Assembly (NCBI RefSeq): GCF_011064845.1
Contig: NZ_CP049015.1
Span: 1,550,001 to 1,614,000, forward strand
Length of the DNA: 64,000 nt
From: Citrobacter freundii ATCC 8090 = MTCC 1658 = NBRC 12681
GTDB taxonomy: Bacteria; Pseudomonadota; Gammaproteobacteria; Enterobacterales; Enterobacteriaceae
Direction of reading: 5' to 3'
Below, in pieces: positions 1 through 10,074 of this stretch (its first letter is position 1; each line of letters opens with the position of its first letter). A program made the position numbers and the translations under genes. Under the pieces are notes generated by a model. It saw nothing but the letters and a program-made list of their open reading frames with translations. It was not told where the DNA came from and did no database searches.

Positions 1-1013
1 ACGACGGCAAACAGACTCGTGGCCAGCACGCCAAAGCGGCTCTCTTTGCCTTCCATGTTGATATTACTGTCTGCGCCGAATGCCATCAGGTGTGGGTTGC
101 CCTGAACTTCAGCCCACATCACGACGGCCACGCAGACCACAAAAATCAGTGACATGGCCCACAGCAGAGTCCGCCCCTGGCGACGATCGCCCACCACATC
201 ACCAAAGGCAAAACACAGCGCGGTAGGAATTAAGAAAATAGCCAGCATCTGTACCAGATTGGTCAACGCGGTAGGGTTTTCAAACGGATGTGATGAGTTA
301 GCGTTAAAGAAACCGCCCCCGTTAGTGCCAAGCATCTTAATCGCTTCCTGTGAGGCGACGGGCCCCATCGGCAGCAGTTGTTTAACCCCTTCAAGGGTGG
401 TGATGGGCTGATAGGGCAACACGTTTTGCAGCACACCTTGCTGAATGAAAAACAGCGCAATGAGCAATGCAATGGGGAGCAAGATCCACAGCGTAATGCG
501 AATCAGATCGACCCAGGCGTTGCCCAAGGTGTTCATACTCTGGCGCGTGAAGGCGCGGGTCAGGGCAAAAATCACCGCAATCCCGGTTGCCGCTGACAGG
601 AAGTTTTGTACGGTCAGCCCGACCATCTGGCTGAAGTAGCTTAAGGTGGTTTCACCAGCATAGGATTGCCAGTTGGTATTAGTGACAAAACTCACCGCGG
701 TGTTAAGCGCCAGATCCCACGAAAGCCCTGGCAGTTGCTGGGGATTTAACGGCAGCAGGTTTTGCGCCATCAGCATCGAAAACAGGACCAGCAGGCCCAG
801 TACATTGAGCACGAGGATCGCCAACAGATACTGCCGCCAGTTCATCTCCTGCTGTGAGATGCCCAGACCACGCCAGAGCAAACTCTCCACGCCAGTCAGG
901 CCCGGCAGGGACGTATTATTGATCAGTCGAGCCAGCCCAAAGCCCAGCGGTCTGGCGATGACAAACAGCACCAGCAAGAAACTGGCAATGAGTAAAAATC
1001 CTTGGGCCGCCAT
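1..1013 (-). CDS. kdpA: Potassium-transporting ATPase potassium-binding subunit KdpA (3' part missing)
   Basis: KdpA is the inner-membrane K+-selecting subunit of the KdpFABC high-affinity potassium pump, induced when K+ is scarce. The reverse strand reads from ATG at 1013 without a stop to the window edge, giving about 337 residues of a family near 557, so the C-terminal third lies outside. The N-terminus begins [14 protein letters not shown], a membrane segment, and the filter-type motif [19 protein letters not shown] typical of KdpA is present near residue 230. The start overlaps the stop of kdpF by one base (TGATG), the usual coupling in kdpFABC. Identification is by close agreement with the remembered E. 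coli protein. kdpB and kdpC should follow beyond position 1. Confidence 0.97.
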   Translation of the reverse strand, partial: MAAQGFLLIASFLLVLFVIARPLGFGLARLINNTSLPGLTGVESLLWRGLGISQQEMNWRQYLLAILVLNVLGLLVLFSMLMAQNLLPLNPQQLPGLSWDLALNTAVSFVTNTNWQSYAGETTLSYFSQMVGLTVQNFLSAATGIAVIFALTRAFTRQSMNTLGNAWVDLIRITLWILLPIALLIALFFIQQGVLQNVLPYQPITTLEGVKQLLPMGPVASQEAIKMLGTNGGGFFNANSSHPFENPTALTNLVQMLAIFLIPTALCFAFGDVVGDRRQGRTLLWAMSLIFVVCVAVVMWAEVQGNPHLMAFGADSNINMEGKESRFGVLATSLFAV

Positions 1014-1102
1014 CAGAACGCCTCCGCATTAATCAGGGCATACACCAGATAACCTAATAATAAAAAGACCAGCACAATGCCGGTTATCACGCCTGCACTC
1101 AC
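1013..1102 (-). CDS. kdpF: KdpF small subunit of the Kdp potassium pump
   Basis: KdpF is a single-pass membrane peptide that stabilises the KdpFABC complex. The reverse strand encodes 29 residues from a GTG start at 1102, consisting of one hydrophobic helix ([19 protein letters not shown]) and a short tail NAEAF; 29 residues is the E. coli length. Its stop shares a base with the kdpA start, so the two are translationally coupled. It is first in the operon, downstream of the KdpE-type site near 1190. Confidence 0.95.
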   Translation of the reverse strand: MSAGVITGIVLVFLLLGYLVYALINAEAF

Positions 1103-1178
1103 GGTGCACCTCCAGTGGCATAAATGTGATAACCAGAGCGTAGATTTTTGCTTGCAAAGATTTCGCAAAAATCAGTGG

Positions 1179-1203
1179 GTGGGGTGTAAAAAAAGTATAA
1201 AAA
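1179..1203 (-). promoter_or_regulatory. KdpE-type operator upstream of kdpFABC
   Basis: Read on the reverse strand this T-rich stretch contains TATACTTTTTTTACACCCC, which agrees with the KdpE response-regulator site described upstream of E. coli kdpFABC. It lies about 80 bases before the kdpF start on the coding strand. Base identity is seen; binding is inferred from the known system. Confidence 0.7.
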
Positions 1204-1410
1204 TGGCAAAGACCACTATTTAACTAATGATTAGTATTAATTTAACTTTTATGTAACTTAATTACAGTTTTTAGCTAAACGGAGCATCAATAGATAAAAA
1301 TAAGTGGTCGGATGAGTAGCAAAATTACACACAAGGCGGTATTATTTTCATCAGTTAACCAAGTTTATTTTTCCGGTGCGATTCACCGAACAGATATATG
1401 GGAGAGGATT

Positions 1411-1617
1411 ATGGACTTTTATAAAGAATATCCAGCACACATTGTTTTCTTGCGCCGTACCTTTGCCGTTGTGGCGGGCGTGCTGGCGCTGCCGGTCATG
1501 TTGTTCTGGAAAGACCGCGCCCGTTTTTACAGCTACCTGCACCGCGTCTGGTCTAAAACCAGTGATAAACCGGTGTGGATGGAGCAGGCTGAAAAAGCCA
1601 CCTGCGATTTCTACTGA
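1411..1617 (+). CDS. ybfA: YbfA, small membrane-associated protein of unknown function
   Basis: This encodes 68 residues, the length of E. coli YbfA, a conserved enterobacterial protein without an assigned function. The start at 1411 is chosen because GGAGAGG lies four bases upstream and the product then begins [18 protein letters not shown] as in relatives; an in-frame upstream ATG at 1312 would add an unconserved extension. One hydrophobic segment (about residues 14-30, [14 protein letters not shown]) is followed by a basic, aromatic tail ([16 protein letters not shown]), suggesting an inner-membrane peptide with a cytoplasmic tail. It is divergent from kdpFABC and ends before a strong terminator. 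Confidence 0.85.
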   Translation: MDFYKEYPAHIVFLRRTFAVVAGVLALPVMLFWKDRARFYSYLHRVWSKTSDKPVWMEQAEKATCDFY

Positions 1618-1633
1618 TAGCTAATAAATCCCC

Positions 1634-1661
1634 AAAAGCCGCTGATATCAGCGGCTTTTTT
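1634..1661 (+). terminator. Rho-independent terminator after ybfA
   Basis: AAAAGCCGCTGAT is followed at once by its reverse complement and a run of T. The near-perfect palindrome begins 16 bases after the ybfA stop and could work in both directions. Confidence 0.85.
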
Positions 1662-1706
1662 GTTCATGATAGCTACACTTATCTCAGGAATGAGAAAGGA
1701 GCGATC

Positions 1707-2660
1707 ATGAGCGAGAAAATCCCTGTTGGTATAAGTGCCTGTCTGTTGGGGGAGGCGGTTCGCTATGATGGTGGGCACAAGCGGCTGGCCTTTGCTGTGG
1801 AAGAACTGTCGCCGTGGGTCGCTTTCGAACCCGTATGCCCTGAAATGGGTATCGGGTTACCGGTCCCGAGACCTGCGCTGCATCTGGTCAAAGAGGGCGA
1901 GGCTGTCTCCCTGCGTTTTAGTGATAAACGCGAGGGTGATTTGACAGACGTAATGACGGCTTTTAGTCAGCGACAAAGCAATCGTCTGGAGCATTTGTGT
2001 GGCTATATTGTCTGTGCAAAATCCCCCAGTTGCGGTATGGAACGGGTGCGGGTCTACGACGTGGAAGGCAAAAACAACCGTAAAGCGGGACGAGGGATCT
2101 TTACGTCCGTGCTGATGTCGACGTTACCCTGGCTTCCCGTGGAAGAGGACGGGCGTTTGCACGACCCGCAGATTCGGGAAAATTTTGTTGAGCGCATTTA
2201 TGCCTTGCACGAGCTCAACGGTATCCGTCAGCAAGGGTTAACGCGCGGCGCACTAATCGATTATCACAGCCGTTACAAGCTATTACTGTTGGCCCATTCC
2301 CAGCCGGACTATCGCGAACTCGGGCGTTTTGTCGCGGCGATCGGCGAATGGCAAGATTTGCAGGCTTATTTTGTCGAGTATCGCTTAAGGCTGATGAGTT
2401 TGCTGGCGCATCTTCCCTCGCGGCGCAACCATACCAACGTGCTGATGCATGTCCAGGGCTATTTCCGTACGCAATTAAATTCTCGTCAGCGGCAGGAGCT
2501 GGCCTCTCTCATTGACGGGTATCGACGTTCGACTCAACCGCTGCTTGCGCCAATAACATTACTCAAACACTATATGGCGGAATATCCGGATGCTTATCTC
2601 TCCGGGCAGCGCTATTTCAATCCCTGGCCAGAGGCTCTGCGTTTGCGCTACGGGCGTTAA
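1707..2660 (+). CDS. ybgA: YbgA family protein, DUF523-DUF1722 fusion
   Basis: The 317-residue product has two domains. Residues 1-150 are DUF523 (YbbK-like), with the cysteine-bearing motifs ISACLLGEAVRYDGGHK, CPEMGIGLPVPRP and CAKSPSCGMERV. Residues about 180-310 are DUF1722 (YbgA), with GALIDYHSRYKLLLLAHSQ and a C-terminal YFNPWPEALRLR. As I recall it, E. coli K-12 YbgA is about 169 residues and has only the second domain, so this is the longer fused form. No biochemical function is established; the conserved cysteines may bind a metal or cluster. It precedes the photolyase gene by 20 bases, a conserved pairing that suggests a DNA-damage or light-related context. The start at 1707 has AAAGGAG upstream. 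Confidence 0.88.
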   Translation: MSEKIPVGISACLLGEAVRYDGGHKRLAFAVEELSPWVAFEPVCPEMGIGLPVPRPALHLVKEGEAVSLRFSDKREGDLTDVMTAFSQRQSNRLEHLCGYIVCAKSPSCGMERVRVYDVEGKNNRKAGRGIFTSVLMSTLPWLPVEEDGRLHDPQIRENFVERIYALHELNGIRQQGLTRGALIDYHSRYKLLLLAHSQPDYRELGRFVAAIGEWQDLQAYFVEYRLRLMSLLAHLPSRRNHTNVLMHVQGYFRTQLNSRQRQELASLIDGYRRSTQPLLAPITLLKHYMAEYPDAYLSGQRYFNPWPEALRLRYGR

Positions 2661-2680
2661 GTTTGTTCTTCAGGAGTGTT

Positions 2681-4099
2681 ATGACCACCCATTTGGTCTG
2701 GTTTCGGCGTGATTTACGCCTGCACGACAACCTCGCGCTGGCGGCGGCTTGTCGGGATCGTTCTGCGCAGGTGCTGGCGTTATATATCGCTACCCCCGAG
2801 CAGTGGAAGGCTCACGATATGGCTCCGCGCCAGGCGGCATTTACCTGCGCGCAGTTGAATGCGTTACAAACAGCGCTGGCAGAAAAAGGCATCCCTTTAC
2901 TGTTTTACGAAGTGGCTGATTTTGCGGCCAGCGTGGACACCATCAAAAGTGTCTGCCTGCAGCATGACGTCAGTCGATTATTTTATAACTATCAATATGA
3001 AATAAACGAACGCCAGCGTGATGCCGCCGTCGAAAAGTCCTTACCTCAGGTGGTGTGCGAAGGGTTTGACGACAGCGTGATCCTGCCCCCGGGGGCGGTG
3101 ATGACCGGCAATCATGAGATGTATAAAGTGTTCACGCCGTTTAAAAATGCCTGGCTGAAGCGGATTAAAGACGGTATTCCAGAATGCGTTAGCGCGCCGA
3201 AAATGAGGCACAGCGGCGCACTCAGCACGTCGTTAAGCGCAATAACGCTGAGCTATCCGCAGCAATATTTTGATGCGCAGAGGTTTGTGGCAGATGAAAA
3301 ATTGGCCATCGCGCAATTACGCCATTTTTGCCAGCAGGCTGCGGGAGAATACGAGCAGCAGCGTGATTTTCCAGCGATTGACGGGACCAGTCGATTATCC
3401 GCGAGCCTGGCGACTGGAGGACTATCACCGCGCCAGTGCCTGAATCGACTGCTCGCGGAGCAGCCGCAGGCGCTTGAGGGCGGCAGGGGTAGCGTCTGGC
3501 TGAACGAGCTTATCTGGCGTGAATTTTATCGTCATCTGATGACTTACCATCCGGCGCTGTGTCGGTATCAACCCTTTATCCGCTGGACCGATCGCGTGCA
3601 ATGGCAGAATAATCCGACGCATTTGCAGGCCTGGAAAACGGGTAGTACGGGTTACCCTATTGTGGATGCGGCGATGCGTCAGCTCAACGCCACGGGCTGG
3701 ATGCATAATCGATTACGCATGATTACCGCCAGTTTTTTGGTGAAGGACCTGCTGATTGACTGGCGTAAAGGCGAACAATATTTCATGTCGCAACTGATTG
3801 ATGGTGACCTCGCGGCCAATAACGGCGGCTGGCAGTGGGCAGCCTCAACCGGAACCGACGCCGCACCGTATTTCCGTATCTTTAACCCCACGACGCAGGG
3901 CGAAAAATTCGACCGTGACGGTGAGTTTATCCGCCAGTGGGTACCGGAACTGCGCGACGTACCGGGTAAAGCCATTCATGACCCGTGGTCGTGGGCAGAA
4001 AAAGCGCAGGTAACACTAAGTTATCCTCGCCCGATTGTGGATCATAAACAGGCAAGGCTGGCGACGCTGGCGGCATATGAGGCGGCGCGTAAGGGATAG
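2681..4099 (+). CDS. phrB: Deoxyribodipyrimidine photolyase
   Basis: PhrB repairs cyclobutane pyrimidine dimers with blue light, using FADH- and an antenna folate. The product is 472 residues, the E. coli length. The N-terminal Rossmann antenna domain opens [17 protein letters not shown], and the C-terminal FAD domain carries [15 protein letters not shown], the tryptophan/arginine-rich [20 protein letters not shown] and [22 protein letters not shown] 2681 is taken as the start because AGGAG lies five bases before it and it matches the known N-terminus; a TTG at 2663 in frame is less likely. It probably forms an operon with ybgA. Confidence 0.97.
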   Translation: MTTHLVWFRRDLRLHDNLALAAACRDRSAQVLALYIATPEQWKAHDMAPRQAAFTCAQLNALQTALAEKGIPLLFYEVADFAASVDTIKSVCLQHDVSRLFYNYQYEINERQRDAAVEKSLPQVVCEGFDDSVILPPGAVMTGNHEMYKVFTPFKNAWLKRIKDGIPECVSAPKMRHSGALSTSLSAITLSYPQQYFDAQRFVADEKLAIAQLRHFCQQAAGEYEQQRDFPAIDGTSRLSASLATGGLSPRQCLNRLLAEQPQALEGGRGSVWLNELIWREFYRHLMTYHPALCRYQPFIRWTDRVQWQNNPTHLQAWKTGSTGYPIVDAAMRQLNATGWMHNRLRMITASFLVKDLLIDWRKGEQYFMSQLIDGDLAANNGGWQWAASTGTDAAPYFRIFNPTTQGEKFDRDGEFIRQWVPELRDVPGKAIHDPWSWAEKAQVTLSYPRPIVDHKQARLATLAAYEAARKG

Positions 4100-4101
4100 C
4101 G

Positions 4102-4411
4102 CTGCTGGAATTAATGCAAAAACATATCCGTCAGCGGGATTTGATGGGGCTGGTAGAGCAACTGACCACGCTACTACTTACCGGATGCGCTAATGACACG
4201 CAACTGCAGGCGATGCTTAATTACATCCTACGATCCGGCGATTAATCTCGCTTTAATGAGTTTATGCAAGAGATGGCACAACGGATCCCCCAACACAGGA
4301 GAAGTTGCATTACGTATAGCGCAAACTATGTTGGAGCAGGGAATGGATCGCGACATTGTGCTAATGGTTACAGGTCTTTCTGAAGAGGAACTCGCTGCAA
4401 GTTATACGTAA
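4102..4411 (+). pseudogene. Remnant of an Rpn-family (YhgA-like) recombination-promoting nuclease gene
   Basis: Directly after phrB the reading frame gives [20 protein letters not shown] and continues to a TAA at 4243-4245. The same frame goes on as RFNEFMQEMAQRIPQH, then a shift to the next frame gives GEVALRIAQTMLEQGMDRD and LSEEELAAS up to a stop at 4411. Read together these match the C-terminal third of Rpn/YhgA-like PD-(D/E)XK transposase-related nucleases. The N-terminal nuclease domain is gone, and one stop and at least one frameshift remain, so it is a decayed fragment. Similarity is from memory of the family's C-terminal motif ([25 protein letters not shown]). Confidence 0.75.
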
Positions 4412-4420
4412 TTACCCGAA

Positions 4421-4454
4421 AAAACAGGCCCGAATAGTATTACATCATCGGGCC
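4421..4454 (-). terminator. Rho-independent terminator of dtpD
   Basis: On the reverse strand GGCCCGA pairs with TCGGGCC seven bases after the dtpD stop, followed by TGTTTTTT. Confidence 0.8.
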
Positions 4455-4461
4455 CTTACAC

Positions 4462-5943
4462 TCAGGATTCTACCGCCAGCGGACGGTTTCTGAACTTAAG
4501 CGACTGATATAGCCAAATCAGCAGCACCAACACCACGCAGGCCAGCGCACCCCAGGTAATTTCGCTAAAGACATCAATATACGCATTGATGGAGTAGTTG
4601 ATAGCGCCTGCAGCATCAAACGAGCCTTGCGACGTCTGATCGGCGATAACGCCTGCCAGATAGTTGGCGATGGCGCCGGACAGCAGCATATAAATGCCTG
4701 TTAATACGCCAGTCACCCCAGGGATCTCAATACGCGTAATTTGCGACATCGCCACCGGGTCGATAAACAGTTCGGCAAAGCCCATGACCGCCAGCCCCAA
4801 TACCATCAGCGGCATAGAAGAGTGGCCGTAAGCTGCGGACCAGCGGGCGCTTAAGGTCAGAATGCAGAACCCTGCGCTCATTAAACCGAGGCCAAGGGCG
4901 AATTTACCCCAAATACGTACGGTACGATTGCCGCCAACGCTTTCTTTGACTACCCAGGCCAGCACGATACCGCACAGCATAACGGCAAAGGCGTTAACCG
5001 ACTGGAACATCGCGGTCGGGACGGAATACCCCAAAATATCGCGATTTACGAAGCGGTCAATATACAGGCTAATCGAGCTGCCGCCCTGTTGAGCAAAGGC
5101 CCAGAACAGCAAGCTGAAGAAGGTCAGCGTGACGATAAGCCCCAATTCTTTGCGCTGCTTTTGGGTTTGCGCCTGACGGTAAATCTTCGCCAGAACCGCC
5201 AGACCAATAACCGTGGCAACGATCAGTGCGTAAACGGACCACTCTTTCCAGAACAGGACGGTAATCAGTAACGGTGCTGCAACCAGCAGAACTAACAGCC
5301 AGGCCCAGTTTGGCAGCATATACTTTTTCGCACACAGCACAGCCTTGTTGACGCCAGTGGTATGAGCGAAATGGCGATTACCGCATAAGAAAATCACCAA
5401 CCCTGCCAGCATGCCAATCGCAGCCAGCGCAAAGCCCATCGCCCAGCTGTACTCTTCCTGCACGTATCCGCAGGCAATCGGTGCGATGATCGAACCGATG
5501 TTACCGGCTGCGTAGAGCAGAGAGAATCCACCGTCGCGACGCGGATCTTCAGGCTGATATAACTCGCCCAGCAGGCAACTAATGTTGGATTTAAACAGAC
5601 CGTAGCCGCAGACAATGATCGCCAGCGACAAATAAAGGAACGCCGGAGCCATTTCGCTTGCGCCCAATACCAGATGTCCCACCGCCATTAAAAATGCGCC
5701 GATCATCACCGCCATTCGATTCCCGAGCACTTTATCTGCCAGGTATCCCCCGAGAATGGGGGTGACGTAGACCAGTGAACAGTAGGCGCTGAACAGTTCA
5801 TATGCGTGATTATCGTCGTACTTGAGCTGGTTAGTGAGATACAGGATCAGCAGCGCACGCATGCCGTAAAAACTGAAATATTCCCAGATTTGTAGCGCGA
5901 CGACGTAATAAATCGCCCGTGGTTGAGATGCTTGTTTATTCAT
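4462..5943 (-). CDS. dtpD: Proton-dependent di/tripeptide permease DtpD
   Basis: The 493-residue product is a POT/PTR family inner-membrane symporter (14 helices in the bacterial family) that imports small peptides with protons. The N-terminus [27 protein letters not shown] holds the ExxERFxYY-like signature in its variant IWEYFSFYG, and [18 protein letters not shown] and [13 protein letters not shown] are further family motifs. The length equals E. coli DtpD (YbgH), which occupies the same locus between phrB and ybgI. It is transcribed on its own, divergent from ybgI across 289 bases, and ends at a terminator. Confidence 0.95.
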   Translation of the reverse strand: MNKQASQPRAIYYVVALQIWEYFSFYGMRALLILYLTNQLKYDDNHAYELFSAYCSLVYVTPILGGYLADKVLGNRMAVMIGAFLMAVGHLVLGASEMAPAFLYLSLAIIVCGYGLFKSNISCLLGELYQPEDPRRDGGFSLLYAAGNIGSIIAPIACGYVQEEYSWAMGFALAAIGMLAGLVIFLCGNRHFAHTTGVNKAVLCAKKYMLPNWAWLLVLLVAAPLLITVLFWKEWSVYALIVATVIGLAVLAKIYRQAQTQKQRKELGLIVTLTFFSLLFWAFAQQGGSSISLYIDRFVNRDILGYSVPTAMFQSVNAFAVMLCGIVLAWVVKESVGGNRTVRIWGKFALGLGLMSAGFCILTLSARWSAAYGHSSMPLMVLGLAVMGFAELFIDPVAMSQITRIEIPGVTGVLTGIYMLLSGAIANYLAGVIADQTSQGSFDAAGAINYSINAYIDVFSEITWGALACVVLVLLIWLYQSLKFRNRPLAVES

Positions 5944-6232
5944 TATTTTCTCGAAGTAAATGCCTCGCGACAGGCTGAGCGTACTGCGCGAGCGTGTTTC
6001 CTTAAAGTTGTAACTTTGATACAGATCTGATTATTTTTGCAATATGCTGTCTGATTGCATAAATATACATGAATTGGATCGCGTAGTGGTAAGCAAATCA
6101 TGTTCAAAGCGGGTGTGATTGTTTCTTGATGTGTCAGTGAAATGGCTATCGACGAACGCAGGCGAGGACGCTATTTTAACCTAAGCTGTGTTGCTGATTA
6201 GGCAGGCAGAATTAATGACTACGAGGACGATG

Positions 6233-6976
6233 ATGAAAAACACCGAACTGGAACAACTGATCAACGACAAACTGAACAGCGCCGCCATTAGCGACTATGC
6301 GCCGAATGGTTTGCAGGTTGAGGGCAAAGAGACGGTGCATAAAATCGTGACCGGCGTGACCGCAAGTCAGGCGCTGCTGGATGAGGCGGTGCGCCTGCAG
6401 GCCGATGCGGTTATCGTTCATCACGGTTATTTCTGGAAAGGCGAATCTCCGGTAATTCGCGGCATGAAGCGCCATCGTCTGAAAACGCTGTTGGAAAACG
6501 ATATCAACCTGTATGGCTGGCACCTGCCGCTGGATGCTCACCCGGAACTGGGGAATAACGCGCAGTTGGCCGCGCTGTTGGGGATTACCGTGATGGGTGA
6601 GATCGAACCGCTGGTACCATGGGGAGAACTCTCCATGCCGGTTCCGGGACTGGAATTGGCATCATGGATTGAAGCGCGTTTAGGCCGTAAACCGTTATGG
6701 TGTGGTGATACCGGTCCGGAAAAAGTTCAGCGCGTCGCCTGGTGTACTGGGGGCGGTCAAAGTTTTATTGATAGCGCAGCCCGATTTGGCGTCGACGCTT
6801 TTATCACTGGTGAAGTTTCAGAGCAAACCATTCACTCAGCCCGCGAGCAGGGGCTGCATTTTTATGCTGCCGGTCACCATGCGACCGAACGCGGCGGCAT
6901 TCGCGCATTAAGCGATTGGCTTAATGAAAATACCGATCTGGACGTGACTTTTATCGATATTCCTAATCCAGCGTAA
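6233..6976 (+). CDS. ybgI: YbgI, NIF3-like dinuclear metal-binding protein
   Basis: The 247-residue protein belongs to the NIF3/DUF34 family; the E. coli structure is a hexameric toroid with two metals per subunit. Likely metal ligands are visible in VIVHHGYFWKG (His-His, near residue 64), LPLDAHPELGNN, and FYAAGHHATERGG near residue 215. The biochemical role is unsettled; the family has been linked to metal-dependent hydrolysis. Start 6233 is chosen because GAGGA lies five bases before it and it gives the E. coli N-terminus MKNTELEQLIN; an upstream in-frame ATG at 6188 is not supported. It is first in a run with pxpBCA, 15 bases from pxpB. Confidence 0.93.
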   Translation: MKNTELEQLINDKLNSAAISDYAPNGLQVEGKETVHKIVTGVTASQALLDEAVRLQADAVIVHHGYFWKGESPVIRGMKRHRLKTLLENDINLYGWHLPLDAHPELGNNAQLAALLGITVMGEIEPLVPWGELSMPVPGLELASWIEARLGRKPLWCGDTGPEKVQRVAWCTGGGQSFIDSAARFGVDAFITGEVSEQTIHSAREQGLHFYAAGHHATERGGIRALSDWLNENTDLDVTFIDIPNPA

Positions 6977-6991
6977 TAAAGAGGGACGAAA

Positions 6992-7648
6992 GTGCAGCGA
7001 GCGCGTTGTTATCTGTTAGGTGAAACGGCAGTGGTTCTTGAACTGGAACCGCCCATTACGCTGGCGACTCAGAAACGCATCTGGCGTCTGGCCCAGCGTC
7101 TGGTTGATGCCCCGAATGTACTGGAAGCTATTCCAGGCATGAACAATATCACGGTGACCTTGCGCGACCCGCAAACGCTGGCGCTGGATGCGATTGAGCG
7201 CCTACAACGCTGGTGGGAAGAGAGCGAAGCACTGGAGCCGGATTCGCGCTTTATTGAAATTCCTGTTACCTATGGCGGTGAGGCCGGCCCCGATCTGGCA
7301 GAGGTCGCCCGGCACAGCGGATTAAGTGACAAGCAGGTTGTGGAACTTCATGCGTCGGTTGATTACGTGGTGTGGTTTATCGGTTTTCAGCCGGGATTCC
7401 CCTATCTCGGGAGCTTACCTGAACAACTCCATACCCCAAGACGTGCGGAACCGCGTTTGCTTGTTCCGGCAGGTTCTGTCGGTATCGGTGGATCTCAAAC
7501 GGGGATCTACCCGCTTTCCACGCCTGGCGGGTGGCAATTGATTGGGCGTACCTCCGTTTCGTTATTTGATCCAAAACGGGAGGAGCCGATTCTGTTACGG
7601 GCTGGCGATACCGTGCGTTTTGTCCCGCAGAAGGAGGGGATATGTTAA
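6992..7648 (+). CDS. pxpB: 5-oxoprolinase subunit PxpB
   Basis: PxpB (YbgJ, KipI-like, carboxyltransferase subunit C/D domain) is one of three subunits of the prokaryotic ATP-dependent 5-oxoprolinase, which opens 5-oxo-L-proline to L-glutamate. The 218-residue product starts at GTG 6992 behind GAGGGAC and opens [19 protein letters not shown]. Conserved cores are [21 protein letters not shown] and [24 protein letters not shown], together typical of the family. It overlaps pxpC by seven bases, so subunits are probably made in a fixed ratio. Confidence 0.95.
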   Translation: MQRARCYLLGETAVVLELEPPITLATQKRIWRLAQRLVDAPNVLEAIPGMNNITVTLRDPQTLALDAIERLQRWWEESEALEPDSRFIEIPVTYGGEAGPDLAEVARHSGLSDKQVVELHASVDYVVWFIGFQPGFPYLGSLPEQLHTPRRAEPRLLVPAGSVGIGGSQTGIYPLSTPGGWQLIGRTSVSLFDPKREEPILLRAGDTVRFVPQKEGIC

Positions 7649-8574
7649 ACATCATCCGCGCTGGCATGTACACCTCAGTACAGGACGGGGGACGTCATAG
7701 TTTTCGTCAATCCGGAATCAGTCACTGTGGGGCGCTGGATAAACCGGCGCTGAACGTGGCTAACCTGCTGGTGGGTAATGATGCGAATGCCGCAGCGCTG
7801 GAAATCACGCTGGGGCAACTGGTGGTGGAGTTTGAAGCCGATGGCTGGTTTGCCCTGACCGGTGCCGGATGCGAAGCACAGCTGGATCGTACGCCCGTGT
7901 GGAGCGGATGGCGGTTACCGGTAAAAGCCGGGCAGCGCCTGACGCTAAAACGTCCGCTTCATGGCATGCGCAGTTATCTGGCGGTAGCGGGCGGTATTGA
8001 TGTTCCTGAAGTGATGGGCTCGCGTAGTACCGATCTGAAAGTGGGCATTGGTGGGTTTGAAGGGCGTCTACTGCGTGATGGCGATCGACTGGCGATTGGC
8101 GTATCTACCCGGAAATTCAGCGAGCCGCAAGGTGTTAAGCAACTGATGTGGGGTAATCTCATTCGCGCGTTGCCCGGACCTGAATATCAGGAGTTTGATG
8201 AGGTATCGCAGGCTTCGTTCTGGCGCTCACCGTGGCAACTTAGCCCACAAAGTAACCGTATGGGGTATCGTCTTCAGGGGCAGCCGCTGACGCGCACGAC
8301 CGATCGCGAGCTGCTGTCGCATGGCTTGCTCCCCGGTGTGGTGCAGGTTCCACATAATGGCCAACCCATTGTGCTGATGAACGATGCTCAGACGACGGGC
8401 GGCTATCCGCGCATCGCCTGTATTATTGAGGCAGATATGTATCATCTGGCGCAGATCCCGCTCGGTCAACCGATTCATTTTGTGCAGTGTTCGCTGGAGG
8501 AAGCGCTGAAGGCGCGGTACGACCAGCAGCGTTACCTGGAACAGTTAGCATGGCGGCTTAACAATGAAAATTGA
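7642..8574 (+). CDS. pxpC: 5-oxoprolinase subunit PxpC
   Basis: PxpC (YbgK, KipA-like, biotin-dependent carboxyltransferase-type fold) is the large partner of PxpB in the 5-oxoprolinase. The 310 residues begin [19 protein letters not shown], a hallmark of the family, followed by [22 protein letters not shown], the central [21 protein letters not shown] and C-terminal [24 protein letters not shown]. It overlaps both neighbours (seven bases with pxpB, eleven with pxpA), which indicates translational coupling. Confidence 0.95.
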   Translation: MLNIIRAGMYTSVQDGGRHSFRQSGISHCGALDKPALNVANLLVGNDANAAALEITLGQLVVEFEADGWFALTGAGCEAQLDRTPVWSGWRLPVKAGQRLTLKRPLHGMRSYLAVAGGIDVPEVMGSRSTDLKVGIGGFEGRLLRDGDRLAIGVSTRKFSEPQGVKQLMWGNLIRALPGPEYQEFDEVSQASFWRSPWQLSPQSNRMGYRLQGQPLTRTTDRELLSHGLLPGVVQVPHNGQPIVLMNDAQTTGGYPRIACIIEADMYHLAQIPLGQPIHFVQCSLEEALKARYDQQRYLEQLAWRLNNEN

Positions 8575-9298
8575 TCTCAATGCAGACCTCGGTGAGGGAT
8601 GTGCGAACGATGCAGCGTTGCTGCAATTGGTGTCATCGGCCAACATCGCCTGTGGGTTTCACGCAGGCGATGCGCAAACCATGCTCTCAAGCGTGCGCGA
8701 AGCGCTAAAAAATGGCGTAGCGATAGGTGCGCATCCCAGCTTTCCGGATCGGGAAAATTTTGGCCGTAGCGCCATGACCCTGCCTGCGCAAACGGTGTAT
8801 GCGCAGACGCTGTATCAAATTGGCGCGCTGGCTGCCATCACGCGGGCGGAGGGCGGTGTGATGCATCATGTCAAACCGCATGGCATGCTCTATAACCAGG
8901 CAGCGAAAGATCCTCAACTGGCTGATGCGATTGCGAAAGCGGTTCATGCCTGCGATCCGTCGCTGATTTTAGTGGGACTGGCGGGAAGCGAACTGATTCG
9001 TGCTGGAGAACACTATGGCCTGGTAACGCGTCAGGAGGTGTTTGCCGATCGGGGTTATCAGGCCGATGGCAGCCTGGTGCCGCGTAGTCAGCCGGGCGCA
9101 CTGATTGAGGATGAAGAGCAGGCGTTGGCGCAAACGTTAGAAATGGTGCAATCCGGCAGAGTAAAAAGCCAAAGTGGGACATGGGCGAGCGTGACTGCCC
9201 AGACGGTATGCATTCATGGGGATGGCGAGCACGCACTCGCTTTTGCTCGTCGCTTGCGTAGCGCCTTTGAAGCATGCAATATTCAAATTAGCGCATAA
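8564..9298 (+). CDS. pxpA: 5-oxoprolinase subunit PxpA
   Basis: PxpA is a LamB/YcsF family TIM-barrel protein that completes the PxpABC 5-oxoprolinase. The 244-residue product shows the family signatures [49 protein letters not shown] and [15 protein letters not shown]; conserved Asp and His residues in these are the likely metal or substrate ligands. The start at 8564 lies inside the end of pxpC. Fifty-three bases downstream begins a predicted permease gene, which is not present at this place in K-12. Confidence 0.95.
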   Translation: MKIDLNADLGEGCANDAALLQLVSSANIACGFHAGDAQTMLSSVREALKNGVAIGAHPSFPDRENFGRSAMTLPAQTVYAQTLYQIGALAAITRAEGGVMHHVKPHGMLYNQAAKDPQLADAIAKAVHACDPSLILVGLAGSELIRAGEHYGLVTRQEVFADRGYQADGSLVPRSQPGALIEDEEQALAQTLEMVQSGRVKSQSGTWASVTAQTVCIHGDGEHALAFARRLRSAFEACNIQISA

Positions 9299-9351
9299 AT
9301 TTATTCATACAAAACAATAAGATATTACACAACAACATAAGGGATTTAATT

Positions 9352-10074
9352 ATGGGAGAGGCTATTTCTCTCTGGCCATTGACGGGGATCGCCGTCATCG
9401 TGGTCGGATTTCTTTTACGTTTTAACCCGGTATTGGTGGTTATTATTGCCGGGATTGTCACGGGGCTGGCGGCGCATATGCCTATCGCCACTATTCTCGA
9501 GAAACTGGGTGAAGGTTTTCTCAACACCCGTAACCTGCCATTTATCTTATTGATCCCACTGGCGGTAATCGGTCTGCTGGAACGTCACGGTCTGAAAGAG
9601 CGTGCGCAGGCGTGGATTGCAAAAATCCGCAGCGCTACCAGCGGCCGCCTGCTGATTGTCTATCTGTTCATTCGCGAAGCGACCGCTGCATTAGGACTCA
9701 CCAGTCTGGGGGGGCATCCGCAAATGGTGCGTCCGCTGCTGGCGCCGATGGCGGAAGGGGCCGCTGAGAAAAATCACGGCGAGATACCTGGGGCGGTACG
9801 CTATCGACTGCGCGCAATGTCAGCGGCGACCGATAACGTCGGGCTGTTTTTCGGTGAAGATATCTTTGTTGCTTTCGGCGCCATCATCTTCATGCATAAC
9901 TTTATGCTGGAGTCTGGTGGGATCCAGACCGAACCGCTGCATATCGCCCTATGGGGGATCCCAACAGCAATTTGTGCTTTCCTGATCCACGGCACACGTT
10001 TGTGGCGTCTGGATAGCTATTTGCAACGTGAGGTGGCGAAAGCGAATGCCGCAGCGAAAGGGGAAGCGCAATGA
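9352..10074 (+). CDS. DUF969 family predicted permease subunit
   Basis: This 240-residue protein is rich in hydrophobic segments (residues about 7-24, 27-45, 65-80, 100-120, 155-180, 200-218) and matches my memory of DUF969, a family regularly paired with DUF979. The two are thought of as a split permease, but no substrate is proven. The start at 9352 is preceded by AAGGGA. Its last four bases overlap the next gene (ATGA). The setting, between 5-oxoprolinase and pyroglutamyl peptidase genes, suggests import of 5-oxoproline or pyroglutamyl peptides; that is inference. Confidence 0.82.
   Translation: MGEAISLWPLTGIAVIVVGFLLRFNPVLVVIIAGIVTGLAAHMPIATILEKLGEGFLNTRNLPFILLIPLAVIGLLERHGLKERAQAWIAKIRSATSGRLLIVYLFIREATAALGLTSLGGHPQMVRPLLAPMAEGAAEKNHGEIPGAVRYRLRAMSAATDNVGLFFGEDIFVAFGAIIFMHNFMLESGGIQTEPLHIALWGIPTAICAFLIHGTRLWRLDSYLQREVAKANAAAKGEAQ

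Noticed and set aside
1312..1410. N-terminal extension of YbfA from ATG 1312
   Set aside because: It lacks a ribosome site and is not part of the 68-residue family protein; ATG 1411 has GGAGAGG upstream.
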